DNA from: Alopecurus myosuroides | Taxonomy: Eukaryota; Streptophyta; Magnoliopsida; Poales; Poaceae | DNA: 64,000 bases | NCBI GenBank assembly: GCA_028641055.1 | Contig: CM054058.1 | Location: forward strand, 237,501,551 to 237,565,550 | Reading direction: 5' to 3' | Made by a program: the position numbers and the translations under genes | Shown here: positions 31,293 to 42,530 of the stretch, piece by piece | How positions within the stretch are numbered: the first letter of the stretch is position 1 | Layout of the letters: each line of letters starts with the position of its first letter | Notes under the pieces: model-generated | Told to the model about the DNA's origin: nothing | The model's database searches: none | The model's input: the letters and a program-made list of their open reading frames with translations, nothing else

Positions 31293-31960
31293 ACTTGGAT
31301 CTCTTTGGTCCACTATCCTATGATAGTCTCAGAAGAAAGAAGTATTTCTTGGTGATAGTGGATGACTATTCAATATATTGTTGGGTGTATTTATTCAAGA
31401 GGAAAAGTGAGACTCAAAAGAGATTCATCGCGTTCATCACTTTAGTTGTGTGCCAACACAATGCCTCCATATTGGCTATTCAGAGTGATAATGATTCGGA
31501 GTTCAAGAACTACACCGTTGAGGGTTTTCTTAGTGAATAAGGCATTGATCATCAATATTCCACTCCCTATACCCCTCAACAAAATGGTGTAGCGGAAAGG
31601 AAGAACCGAACTTTGATGGATGCGTCTAGGACGATGATTGCGGAGTTCTCTTCTCCCTATAACTTTTGCGCCGAAGCCGTCTCCACCGCTTGTCATGCTA
31701 CCAACCGGTTATATCTTCGCAAGATCTTGAACAAGACACCCTATGAGATTCTCATGGGCAAGAAACCAGACATATCTTACTTCAGAGTCTTTCGTAGCAA
31801 GTGCTTCATTCGCAAGAAAGATAAACGCTTGGCCAAGTTCGAGACCAAATCTTATGAGGGTATCTTTGTTGGCTATGCCACAAATTCTCACACCTATAGA
31901 TTCTACAACAAGTCCACCGGACAAGTTGAAGAAACTATAGACATGGTCTTTGATGAGGAT
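31293..31960 (+). pseudogene. Copia integrase core, family B, right part
   Basis: Resumes in the same frame as 18264 once the Tat element and one CATTC are skipped: ...LELI then HLDLFGP, which holds the first catalytic Asp. The second Asp is in QSDNDSEFKN (the usual Gly after Asn is changed). A TAA at 31538-31540 interrupts, then PQQNGVAERKNRTL holds the catalytic Glu. The domain continues to about 31960. Confidence 0.85.
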
Positions 31961-32117
31961 AACAGCTCCCAAGGGGGGCGTATAGATAATGGTGTTGCAG
32001 GAGATGCAATTCCTCCCATCTTCATAAGAAGAATGGGGATTGGTGAAATAATTCCCATCGAGGGTTACCGGATGACGGAGGGAGAAGTACTCCCATTGAT
32101 ACACAAGCTACCCAACA

Positions 32118-32240
32118 AGGTGCACCAAGCCCTCAAGCTAATGATCAAGGTCAAGCAAGTGATCAAGGCCAAGATAATGATCAAGGTCAAACAAGTTATC
32201 AAGGCCAAGCTACTCATCAAAGTCATGATCAAAGTCCTAT
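32118..32240 (+). repeat. 18-bp tandem repeats in integrase-RT linker
   Basis: GATCAAGGTCAAGCAAGT-like units repeat about five times and encode six-residue units of the type D-Q-G-Q-x-x. It forms a Gln/Asp-rich flexible linker between integrase and RT. Confidence 0.7.
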
Positions 32241-32379
32241 CATTGTTGAGAGAGCTCAACCTAGTGGTGATCCTTCACCCATTGATGATCAAGGCCAAGA
32301 TGAAGATGGACATGACTCTGATGAAGAAGTTGATTCTCAAGCAATATACAAGGAATCTTTGCAGGAGATACTAGCTCGT

Positions 32380-34051
32380 AGAGCAAAGAGAAGGCTAGAA
32401 AATCTTGAACGAGAGGGTCACACGGAGGACAAGATACTTGGGCAAGTTCGTGGAAGGGTTGTCACTAGGAAGAAATTGGCGGATTTTAGCAAAGCTCATG
32501 CTTTTGTCTCTTTCATTGAGCCCAAGAAAGTCTATGAAGCTCTCGAAGATCGAGATTGGCTTGAAGCCATGCATGATGAACTCAACAACTTCGAGTGCAA
32601 CAAGGTTTGGAAGTTAGTGCCAAGACCCAAGGATTGCGAGAATGTTATTGGCACCAAATGGGTTTTCAAGAACAAGCAAGACAAAGATGGCATCGTCATT
32701 CGCAACAAGGCAAGATTGGTTTCTCAAGGGTTTTCTCAAGTCGAAGGTGTTGATTTTGGTGAAACATTTGCTACCGTAGCTCGCCCTGAATCTATTCGCA
32801 TCTTACTTGCTTATGCATCTCACCATAATTTCAAGCTACAACAAATGGATGTTAAGAGTGCTTTCCTAAATGGTCCCATTAATGAGTTAGCATATGTCAA
32901 GCAACCTCCGGGTTTCGAGGATCCCAACCACCCCGATTATGTCTACAAACTCGATAAGGCGCTCAACGGACTTAAACAAGATCCACGTGTGTGGTATGAG
33001 CACCTTAACGAGTTTCTAGTGGATCACGGGTATAATGTTGGTTTAATCGATCCCACCCTCTTTACCAAGACGGTTGGAGGTGACTTGTTCATATGCGAAC
33101 TTTATGTGGATGACATCATTTTTTGGGTCTACTAACACTTTGTTCAATGAAGAGTTTTGCAAGATTATGACCAATAGGTTTTAGATGTCTATGATGGGAG
33201 AATTGGAGTACTTCCTTGGCTTTGAAGTGAATCAATATCATGAAGGAAACTTCATCAAACAAGCCAAGTACACTCAAGACATGCTCAACAGATTCAATAT
33301 GCATGATGCCAAGCCTATGAAGACTCCCATGTCCACAACCCTTGACTTGAAACCCGATCCGAATGGTAAAGAGGTAGATCAAAAGGTATACCGCTCCATG
33401 ATTGTCTCTTTGCTTTACCTTTGTGCATCTAGACCGTATATCATGTATAGCGTAGGTAAATGTGCAAGGTTTCAAGTCTCTCCGAGGCAAAGTCATTTGA
33501 AAGCGGTTCAACGAATCTTTCGATATTCAATTCATACCCCAAATTTTGGTCTTTGGTATCCCAAGGGTTCAAGTTTTTAGCTCATTGGGTATTCGGATGC
33601 GGATTATGTAGGAGAGAAGACGGATAGGAAGTCTACATCCGGGGGTTGCCAATTCTTTGGTCGCTCCCTGGTGTGTTGGTCTTCGAAGAAGCAAAACCGC
33701 ATTGCTCTCTCCACCACCGAGGCCGAGTACATCTCCGCGGCAAGTTGTTGTGCCCAATTGCCTTGGATGAGGCAAACCTTGAAGGATTATGGTATTCATT
33801 TTAACAAGGTGTCTCTTCTTTATGACAATGAGAGTGCAATCAAGATCGCCTACAACCCCGTCCTTCACTCCAAGACGAAGCATATCTGTCATAATTTTAT
33901 TAGGGACCATGTTGAAAAGGGTGATATTGATCTATCATATGTATCAACCAAGGATCAACTTGCGGATATCTTCACGAAGGCCCTTGATGAACCAAGATTT
34001 CGAGCTTTGCGGAATGAACAAAATGTCATAGATTCGTCCAACTTCACTTGA
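32380..34051 (+). pseudogene. Copia reverse transcriptase and RNase H, family B
   Basis: RT: WLEAMHDELNNFE near 32558, KWVFKNKQDKDG, QMDVKSAFLNG, and catalytic YVDDIIF near 33103-33123. It is followed by a frame change at about 33120, a TAG (33182-33184), and then GELEYFLGFEV onward. RNase H: YSDADYVG near 33590, STTEAEYIS near 33715, LLYDNESAIKIA near 33820, and a C-terminus with KDQLADIFTKAL, stop at 34049-34051. It has another TAG at 33578. The domain order is complete, but the copy is inactive. Confidence 0.88.
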
Positions 34052-34096
34052 GACCTTGCATAAGTACCTTCACTATACGTGTCATTAGGTTTGGAT

Positions 34097-34121
34097 GTAG
34101 GCATGGACATAGGGGGGGAGT
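34097..34121 (+). promoter_or_regulatory. internal polypurine tract between pol and ORF3, family B
   Basis: AGGCATGGACATAGGGGGGG lies 45 bp after the pol stop; compare 3221-3243 in family A. The flanking sequences are much less alike than the tract. Confidence 0.6.
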
Positions 34122-34514
34122 CACTCAACTCATGAGTATACACTCCTCTTATTATGCGGAAATCAATTATTCATTGCATATCTAGTCATTTTCTGACTTA
34201 TTGTGCTTAATTGTGAGTAGTACTCTTGGACCCAAGATACATCTTCGTGGTGCCAAAGTACACACTCAAACATGGTGGCCACGTCCACCAACCTCCTACT
34301 CAAGGAGTTGATTTTATTTTGGCTCTTTCACGTGCATACTATTTATCCCCCTTGGCAACTTGTGCGAGTTCGGTTTTTTCCTCTTTGCATCTTGCGAACC
34401 CGCATCAAGTATTGCATCTCGTATGACAGTTACAACTATCCAACCCAAGCTCCCTTTCCCCAAAAGCTCATTTCCATCTCAATGCTCTTGTTTTTTTCAT
34501 CTTGGCGCGCTGAA

Positions 34515-34690
34515 ATTGGGTCGAGCGGAACCTCCGGTGAAACCACCGGTAGCTCCGCTGCAACTGTCCCGCCGGTACTACCGCTGGTGCAAATTTTTCG
34601 CCCAGCGGTTCTATACCCCACCGCACCACGTTGGCAGGGAGCGGAACCTCCGGTGAAACCACCGGAGCCTCCGCTCGCTGCGGTTCTGCG
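34515..34690 (+). repeat. palindromic ACCGGT-type array before ORF3, family B
   Basis: Contains CCGGTGAAACCACCGG at 34534-34549 and again at 34650-34665, identical to the LTR copies at 13785-13800 and 37266-37281, flanked by GCGGAACCT and AGCTCCGC arms. A pyrimidine-rich leader follows up to the ORF3 ATG at 34880. Confidence 0.8.
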
Positions 34691-34879
34691 GGGATAATCC
34701 TAGGATGAGCGGGGGAAGAGATCTTTAGATCTCATCCCCCCACTCGCCCCACCTCACCCTCCTCACAACCGCCGCCGCCCCCAATCTTTCCACTGCCGGG
34801 ACGAGCTCCTCCACCGTCGGGAGGTCTCCTCCTAGCCTTGGACCGCTCCGTGGATCTTCCTCCGCCTCCAATCTTCACT

Positions 34880-36642
34880 ATGGATGCGGGTATGTTGCTC
34901 CCTCTCTCTCCCATCTCATTGACAGATGGAGATGCACTAGGAGCACCTTGTTCTTCGCATTTAGGTGTACGGAGTAGGGATTCGCGAGTACAAACCCTAG
35001 AAATTTAGGTTGTGACCACTATGCATGAATTACTTCGATAACTAGGGTGGATTGTTGTACCTATGCCCCTATCTTGTTGTTATTCCTCTCTAGTGTTCAC
35101 ATATCTTGATTTCTTTGTTTTGTGCGTTGTTTAAACTTGACCATTCTCTCTTCACCATGCTTTTACTTCTATTCCTCTTCCATAGATGCATCCGGTTCAA
35201 GGGGAGTTCGTACCAAGAAGATGGGTGGTCGCAAGGCACCGCGAGTGGATGAGATTGAGGAAACATTGGATCCTTCTCAACCCAAGCACAAACCCAGGTT
35301 CCTGGCTCCGGATAAGACTTTGCCCCGGAAGGAGAAATCTTTCTCGCAAGTGTCCAAGGTGTCTTTCTGGAAACTCACCATGAGAACCCGTACATCATTG
35401 ATCGAGACCGCATGATGCCAAAGTTTTAGGGACGAGACACTCGGTTTCATACCGTGTTCCAAGCACAAGTCTACAATGAGATCCTCATGAGGAATCCCAA
35501 GGAAAATGTTGCTCCTCAACATGCTATTATTCTTGGTCATACGGCGAGGAAGCCCAACTATTTTGGTGAAGTTCTAGAGATCGTTGATGCTTTTGGTCTC
35601 CGCCCCATCATGCAAGTGCAACAAGATTTTTATGAGGGTCTAGTATGTGAGTTCTTGGCCACCGTTCACCTTGCAAATGAAACTGAGCGTCACCTCATTT
35701 GGATGAACAAACGAGAAAAGTTCAATCTCAAGTGGTCCGAAGTGGGTGTTCTTCTTGGTGGCTACCCGGATTTTGGACCGTTTGGTAGTGGTCCCGAGTA
35801 TGATAGAGAGTGTTTTCGCGTTCACTTTGCCAATTGCTCTACCATCAACAAGGATCAACTCACTCCCCTCTATCATGGGAACAAGTTTGCGGTTGGTTTC
35901 ACCAAGGGCCTCTACCCCACCTATGACATCATGCTTCATATCTATCGGGAAACAATCAACCCCAAGGCGGGCAATATTGATGAAATCCAAGGCTATCTCA
36001 AGAATTTCCGGTATGAATCAGAAGCTTGATGTGCTTGACTATATATGGAATGAACTGTGGCATGTCATTGTACAAAGGAAGAATGCTTGCTTTGGGCCAT
36101 TCATCATGAAAATCATGTTGCATGTGTGGAATGAAAAGCACCCAGAGGATCCCCTTGATGACACCAATTGGGTCTCGCACACCGAGAAGAGGCTTCTTAT
36201 CAAGGACCATACCGAGCCGGTTGTGGATCCCACTCCCGCTCCTCGCAAGGGCAATGCCAAGCCACGGGTCATTATTGATGACGAAGAAGAAGAAATCGGG
36301 CCCTCTCGCCCTCCTCCTTCTGACAATTCTTTCAAATGGATGGCTCGGGCTCTCAAGAAGGTGTTCCGTGTGAACAAGAAGATCGAATAGCATCAGTGGG
36401 AAGTTAACTATGACAAGGAACTCAAGCACTGCAAGGCAGCACTGGCAGAAAGGCAGCTTCGTCGTGACGCAGGGGAGACCGTGGATTCTCCTGTTGAAGA
36501 TAACATTACTACTTGGGGAAAGTGGTAGAGCAAAGACTCCAAGGGCAACATCATTGAATGGTCCGATGAGGAGCCTGGAGAAGAAGTGAGTAGCTCTCGC
36601 CGTCGTGCCCGTCCTCCTAGCATGGAAAAATCCTCCGAGTGA
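34880..36642 (+). pseudogene. ORF3 (env-position extra ORF) of Copia family B, spliced, broken
   Basis: Exon 1 is predicted at 34880-34889 (ATGGATGCGG), with an intron from GT at 34890 to CTTCCATAG ending 35185 (296 bp), both in the same phase as family A. Exon 2 is basic and hydrophilic at first, breaks at about 35413-35454, then is open to about 36010, with VCEFLATV, LLGGYP and PKAGNIDEIQG motifs that align with family A ORF3. It shifts frame near 36010, has a TAG at 36388, and ends at 36640-36642. No signal peptide or transmembrane segment is seen. Function unknown; conserved architecture in two families argues it was once selected. Confidence 0.65.
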
Positions 36643-37049
36643 ACCTTGGGGCGTTAGCAACGGTCTTTCTCCTCTTTTGGTATCTTGATGCCAAAGGATG
36701 AGAGACATCTATTTAGGAGCGTTGGACATTTGCATGGGGTTTCTCTCTCAAGCCTTGCTATCTTTATGTTGTCTCTTCTTGCTTGGAAGAGTTGGTTATT
36801 TGTGGACTTCGTGATTTTATTGTTCGTATTGTGTGAACCTCGTTATGCATGGTGTAAGACATGTGAACCTCGTGCTTTACTTTTATCGTATTTATGGGTT
36901 CCTTAGTATATGTGTTAGAAATTTTGCTCGTTATCATCATATCTATCTTGCTTAGTCCATTCACCATGAAGGGAGCATATCTCTAGGGGGAGCTCCGTCC
37001 ATGTTGTTGTGACATAGTGGTGCAAATGGTTGTGTTGTCGTCAATTACC

Positions 37050-37063
37050 AAAAATGGGGAGAA
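37050..37063 (+). promoter_or_regulatory. 3' polypurine tract, Copia family B
   Basis: AAAAATGGGGAGAA immediately before the 3' LTR at 37064. Confidence 0.7.
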
Positions 37064-37259
37064 TGAAAGATTATCTTCCATTTTGATAATTGATGACACC
37101 ATAACTAAAGGACTAATCTTTATTTTGAGCATATGCAGGGTTTGTTTTACAATTCAATATGCCCAATACTCCCAATAATATCCTCAATGGCATTGGAATA
37201 ATTCTCCTAATGAAAAGAGCTCAAAAAGACAAGATTGGGAAGCGGCTTTTATAGGCTGC

Positions 37260-37700
37260 GGAGTACCGGTGAAACCACCGGTAGCTCCGCCCCCTGGTGT
37301 TTCTCAGCACAACCCCAGGTGAGGGGATCCGGTGGTGGTATCGGTGGTACCTCCACCAAAACCCCCTTCGGGTGGCTCACGGCGGAGCCTACAGCGGAGG
37401 CCACCGGTGGTACCGGTGGGCGGAACCTCTGGTGTTCCCACCGGTACCTCGGCCCATCCAACTGGGCTACAACGTGTGGGTTACCACTGGTGGAGCTACT
37501 GGTGGAGGTTCCGCCAAAACCTCGTTCGGGTGCTACACAGCGGAGGCCAGGGCGGAACCCACCGGTAGTACCGGTGAGCGGTACCTCCGCCAGAACCACC
37601 GGTACCTCCGGGACAAAAGATCCGACTTAGAAGAAAAGGAGCCACGCGGGCTCCAGATGTGAAGACCACCGGTAGTACCGGTGGAAACACCGGTGCCTCC
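37260..37700 (+). repeat. palindromic ACCGGT-type array in 3' LTR B
   Basis: Same motifs as in the 5' LTR, including CCGGTGAAACCACCGG at 37266-37281 and several GGTACCGGTGG and ACCGGTAGTACCGGT strings. Ends about 50 bp before the TATA box. Confidence 0.8.
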
Positions 37701-37744
37701 TGTGCAGCTGTGGGATTGCCCAACGGCCAGATTTAGGTAAGGGG

Positions 37745-37752
37745 TATTTAAA
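37745..37752 (+). promoter_or_regulatory. TATA box of LTR B
   Basis: GGGGTATTTAAAGC, followed by CCTACCTCTTAAATGC and a CT-repeat leader. Confidence 0.5.
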
Positions 37753-38463
37753 GCTCTTCCCCTACCTCTTAAATGCTAAGCTTCTCACACTCTCTCTCTC
37801 TCTTAGCCATTAATGCAAGCTTCAACCTCCTAGATCACCCTCTGCAACCAGCCAATCACTCATAACTTTGTGGAGAGCTAGAGGAGACCTAGATCCGTGA
37901 TTCCACCAAAGGAATTGCAATTCCATCCACCACATCCTAGTAGATCTAGTATACTACTTGAGGCCTAGAAACCTTAGTAGATCTCGTGCTTGTAGCTTCC
38001 ACCTTTTTGCAAAGAAGATTCAGATTGTTTGAGAGGCTCCATCCAGCTTGTGGAGTGTCCTCAACCTCGTGTAAAGGTTTGGTCAACGCCTTCAAGTCGA
38101 CCTCATAGTGGAAACGAGACTCTCCCTCACCGGAGAAGCTCAAGGAGAATAAGGTGTGCACATCTGTGCTATTGAGCAGCGCCTAGGTGGCTCCCCACCT
38201 CTCCAACGTATACGTGCTTCTCTTTGATAAATTATTACGGGAAACATATCCTTATCTCCTTGTTTTCACTTGTGGTTTATCTTGTTACCTTTCGTTTTAC
38301 TTTCGTCCCGTATCATATATTGTATCACATAGGTTGCTCGCCTAGATGCACATCTAGAGAATCTTGTATCACTTGTTTAGCCCAAACTAAAAAGGAAAAG
38401 AAGAAAAATTGGTAGTCCACCTATTCACCCCCTTCTAGTTGACCATAGTGCACTTTCAAGTGT

Positions 38464-38570
38464 CACATCCCTCAAGATGGTCCACAGCTTGACGAACTGG
38501 TGTAGTTGCCGCGAAGTGGAGATGCGGGAGAGCGCCCGCATCGAGTTCCTGTCATGCATCTCTTTCTGAA
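38464..38570 (-). pseudogene. LINE ORF2 fragment, right half of the element split by Copia B
   Basis: The minus strand encodes SMRALSRISTSRQLHQFVKL followed by WTILRDV. Joining to 13581 leftward with one target copy keeps the frame and gives the usual LINE ORF2 order. A TAA lies upstream near 38577, so the rest is decayed or absent. Confidence 0.75.
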
Positions 38571-41500
38571 CCATAATTTACACAAAAACGTAAACTAAAG
38601 CCGGACTATAATGTAGACTGTGTGTAGCACGCCTTTTCCTTGTAATATAGAATATGTAGGAGTAGCCGAGCAGGATAAAAAAATAGATGTGATTTTATTT
38701 TGCAGAATGAAGGTTTTCTTTCGCCTTTTGCCTCTCCATGATGTGTACGAATCCACATAACGAGAAAGCATGCCGAGCAGGGTCAGATATGTCATGAGTT
38801 GAGCAAAGCAAGTTCCATGATAGCGGATATTTTTATTAATATAAAAGATGTGTCCATCGCTCTGATGCAGAGGCTGGATTTACCATTTCGAAGAAAAAGG
38901 AGTTCCATAACACTATGAAATTTTCATTCTCAAATGAACTGGAATTTTCTTGTCCGATTTTTTTCCAGATCCTTATTCGATGTTTCTATATGTTATCTAC
39001 ATCTATGAATTATCCCTCTAAAAACTGGAAAAAAAAGTTTGCCAGCCAAGTTCTAAATATCATAAATTATATGACAACTCCATGTTTTCTTATTTACTGT
39101 GCATTTTGGATTTTTTTCAGAGTCAACGGGCAACCTGTTGCAAGGAAGGAAAGAGCAAGCCTTAGGGCCAAGTGCTCCGGTCTCAAAATCGTAAGTTGAA
39201 GAATCATTCATGTGACTAAGCCGTATGAATGGTTTCTTTCATAATACCAAAGCAAAATCATTCCGCTTCTCCTTGTTCCTACTCTTAACTCCTCCCTGCG
39301 TAATTCCTGGCATTTGGCACTTTGAATACTTTGTGGGTGCAACATCCACAAATTCGCCAATGATCAAAGTACAACCTAAGATCTATGACTGTGTTATGTT
39401 AACAATCGTAATTTTGTTCGTTTCATGGGTATGCTCGCAGGTACCTGTAATTTACAAATTTGACCTATATGAAAATTATCAACTTGCATATATTAAAAAA
39501 ATATTTTCTGACGATTTTAATAATACAAAATTTATATCGTGGGTGTTAATATTTTTCGTATATATTTGGTCGAATTTTACAAAGTCTGATTTAGAACACA
39601 GATGATTGTAAACAGAGTAACTATGACACCAAGGTTCATTTATTACTTCCTAACATATTTACAATATGTTCTTTATTCTACTACTTTAAATCTCGATTAA
39701 TTGAAAGTTTAGATCTCTTAATTTCCCCTCCGAGAATTCTAGTAAGGCCGGTATAATTTTCTTGAACTATTGAAATAAGTAAAATTTATTAGGAGTGATA
39801 TCACCAGAAAAAGATGTCTTGTTATCAGTGTCCTAGGATAAATATAAAAATCTCTGAAAACCACAAGTCCTAGGAATTCTATCGTGGAAACATTGATTTT
39901 TTTTTTTTTGAACATGGCGGAAGCATTGACTTGGTTTTGCTCTAATAACAAAAGAAGGGCAGTATGTATCTAGTGGATAGCCGATACTTTGTTAACAAAT
40001 TAGACAACTCTTGAGAGATTCCGTGATAGCCTTCTTTAAAGAAAAAAGAAAAAGGAACCTGAGATTCTGTAACATGGATGTACCGAAAGGTTGGCCTGTC
40101 AGCAAGTTGGCAATCTAATAACTGGACTCCAGATTCTCTCCGTGAACTCGTGTCGCCCATGCCGTTCGTGGGAGTAAGAAAGATTCTTCCTCTGACTTTG
40201 GGACCTTGCGTCACTTCCTCGGCGGCCTTGCTTTTCGCTCAGAAAAAGTAATAGCTGTTGCCTAGATTCAGAGCATTTGGGTTCCCAGTCTGTACGGAAG
40301 CCAGCTGATCCAAAGACCGGGCGCCAGCCATGATCGCCCAAGGGTTTTGTGCTTTCATTTGTTGCTGGCCATAAACTTCGAGCCATGCGATTCTTTTGCT
40401 GCCAAGTATATTTATAGGAACTTTTAAAAGTTAGCAGAATGTCGACCAGATTTTAGCCATCTGTACTGCCCGTGTTCGTGGCGTGAACGAAGCTCCTGAA
40501 ATGATTCTAGCCGTCTGTATTTGCTCTCAGCTAGTGTTGCGTTTGGTCCTCTTGTCACCTCTAGTCTAGTGACAAAAAGGAGGAGCATGTATTCCTTTGG
40601 AAAGATATCGTTTGGGTCCGATATTTCCTACTAGTTGTGTGCGTGCAAGATTTGTCTTCACATTTGGTCAGTATTGGCAGACTACAACTAGGCTCTGCTA
40701 GATAACAACAAGACATGCTCTTGCCAAATTGTCGAAAACTCCAAAGTCTCCCATGGATCCAATTGGCTGTTTGTTTCATGGAGCTGATGGGGATGGCCTT
40801 CAACTCCGGCATACCGGTGCTCCAACGGGTGGAAGTGGCAACTCGGTGCCCCCCGGCTGCAATAGTTTCGCACCAATCCCCTGCTCTTAGTTGCGTCACT
40901 GTTAAGCCATGCTTTATTTAGGTCCTCCCACGGTGCACTTGCTTCTGATCATGTCAAGAAAAAGAAAAAGATTCATTATCCCGTTTCAACATTATAGATA
41001 CCTGACAAGTTGTGCGACGACTTTGATTTGATATTAGATTCATGGGATGGGTATCAAATCGGCGCCTATAGCCGTTGATTCTAGTAATCCTGTCTCTTAA
41101 AATATGAACTCATTTATTTAGTTAAGTGCGTGACAGACTGTTGGGCCAGTACAATTTACCTCCTAATCATATTAACATATGCCCATTGGTTAGCTAAGTA
41201 TAAGGGATCGATTAGCGACAGAAAAGAACTTGAGACAGCACAGGTAGGTCTTCTTCTTCCCCCGCAAAAAAGAAAAGGTCTTATTCTTCAATGAATTTTT
41301 TTTTACTGAACGTAGCGTCATGGATGAACTTCCTTTCTTTTTGAAACAGGGGCCATTTTTCCACCAATCTATCGATTAAGAAATAATTTGACGAGAAACT
41401 AAAAGAAAATTCTTAGCTAAGACGATCAAAGGAGTGGCGTGCTTGTTGTGAAAAAGGCGCATGTTTCATCATTCCAAATTGCCTAAGAGATGACCAACGT

Positions 41501-41746
41501 GAACGAAGCTAAGGCCATGCAGTTCGGAATAGGTCATTCTACCATAATAAAGATCGAGAGCAAGAAGGCCGATCCAATCTTATATGAAGCCCCAAAACCG
41601 AAGGGTGAAGCAAAAAATTGACAAATAGGTGAGTTACCGATTTCAGGACTCTTTACATAGAGGGCATAATCCACAATTTGGCCATCCTATTTTATTCAAC
41701 CGTTCGTCCAGTCATAGCATTCGACCTCTCCAATGGGTTCGTGGTA

Positions 41747-41748
<2 letters not shown>
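38571..41748. other. old intergenic DNA, no supported gene
   Basis: AT-rich mixed sequence. 38830-38902 (GCTCTGATGCAGAGGCTGG then TTTCGAAGAAAAAGG) looks like the 3' tail of a grass LINE. A short minus-strand ORF at 40099-40386 was considered and not accepted. Nothing else was recognised. Confidence 0.35.
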
Positions 41749-41812
<64 letters not shown>

Positions 41813-42167
41813 CTAGAACCACATGAGTTTCCCTACATGATTATGGTCATATTTTTATTTCTCTATGGTGGATATTTGATATGAGATAGCATGTGTATGA
41901 TGTAACCGTAGATGCAAATGATTACTCCATTCTTGTAAACATGTTCTGATCAAAATAGTATGCTAGGACGCGAGAAGGGAACATGTGTATTAGATGGAGT
42001 AGAATTGTATAACCAACTGGATAGTGACTGAATATTTGGAGACTATTATGGTTTTAATCTTTCTATGTCTACATCAATAGTGATAATGGTATGTTTCAAA
42101 AAATAGTGATAATGGCATGTGATGTGATTTTTCTCCCAATGATAGCAAATGCTCCCTCTCTCCCTCC

Positions 42168-42221
<54 letters not shown>

Positions 42222-42530
42222 CATGTTTAGAACCACATGAGTTTCCGTACATGATTATGGTCATATTTTTATTTCTCTACGGTGGATATTTGATATGAGA
42301 TAGCATGTGTATGATGTATCCATAGATGCAAATGATTAGTCCATTCTTGTAAACATGTTCTGATCAAAATAGTATGCTTGGACGCAAGAAGGGAACATGT
42401 GTATTAGATGGAGTAGAATTGTATAACCAACTGGATAGTGACAGAATATTTGGAGACTAATATGGTTTTAATATTTATATGTCTACATCAATAGTGATAA
42501 TGGTATGCGATGTGATTTCGCTCCTAATTA
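41749..42530. repeat. tandem duplication of about 414 bp with (CT)n microsatellites
   Basis: Each unit starts with a long CT run (41749-41804 and about 42170-42218) followed by ATCATGTCTAGAACCACATG and the same roughly 350 bp. The offset between copies is 414 bp. Copies differ at a few sites and by a short repeat of AATAGTGATAATGG near 42073-42118. Confidence 0.85.

Larger units (their letters stand above)
13582..38458 (+). mobile_element. Copia element, SIRE/Maximus type, family B, full length with nested insertion
   Basis: Two 1.39-kb LTRs, PBS matching initiator tRNA-Met, gag, pol in Copia order (protease, integrase, RT, RNase H), internal polypurine tract, spliced ORF3 and 3' polypurine tract. 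Target duplication AGCGT (13577-13581) / AGTGT (38459-38463) has one C-to-T change. Without the nested 13,023-bp gypsy and its 5-bp duplication it is about 11.85 kb. Many stops and frameshifts show it is inactive. It is inserted in an antisense LINE. Confidence 0.9.
37064..38458 (+). mobile_element. 3' LTR of Copia family B
   Basis: 1,395 bp, TGAAAG...CTTTCA, followed by AGTGT. Carries the same palindromic array (37260-37700) and an intact TATTTAAA at 37745-37752. Confidence 0.9.

Noticed and set aside
40099..40386. Minus-strand 95-codon ORF with CCTATAAATATAC upstream
   Set aside because: The TATA-like box is only about 25 bp before the ATG, too close for a normal leader. No domain and no splice context; kept only as a weak curiosity.
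42046..42264. Arg-Glu repeat ORF across the CT microsatellite
   Set aside because: Microsatellite translated on the reverse strand, not a protein.
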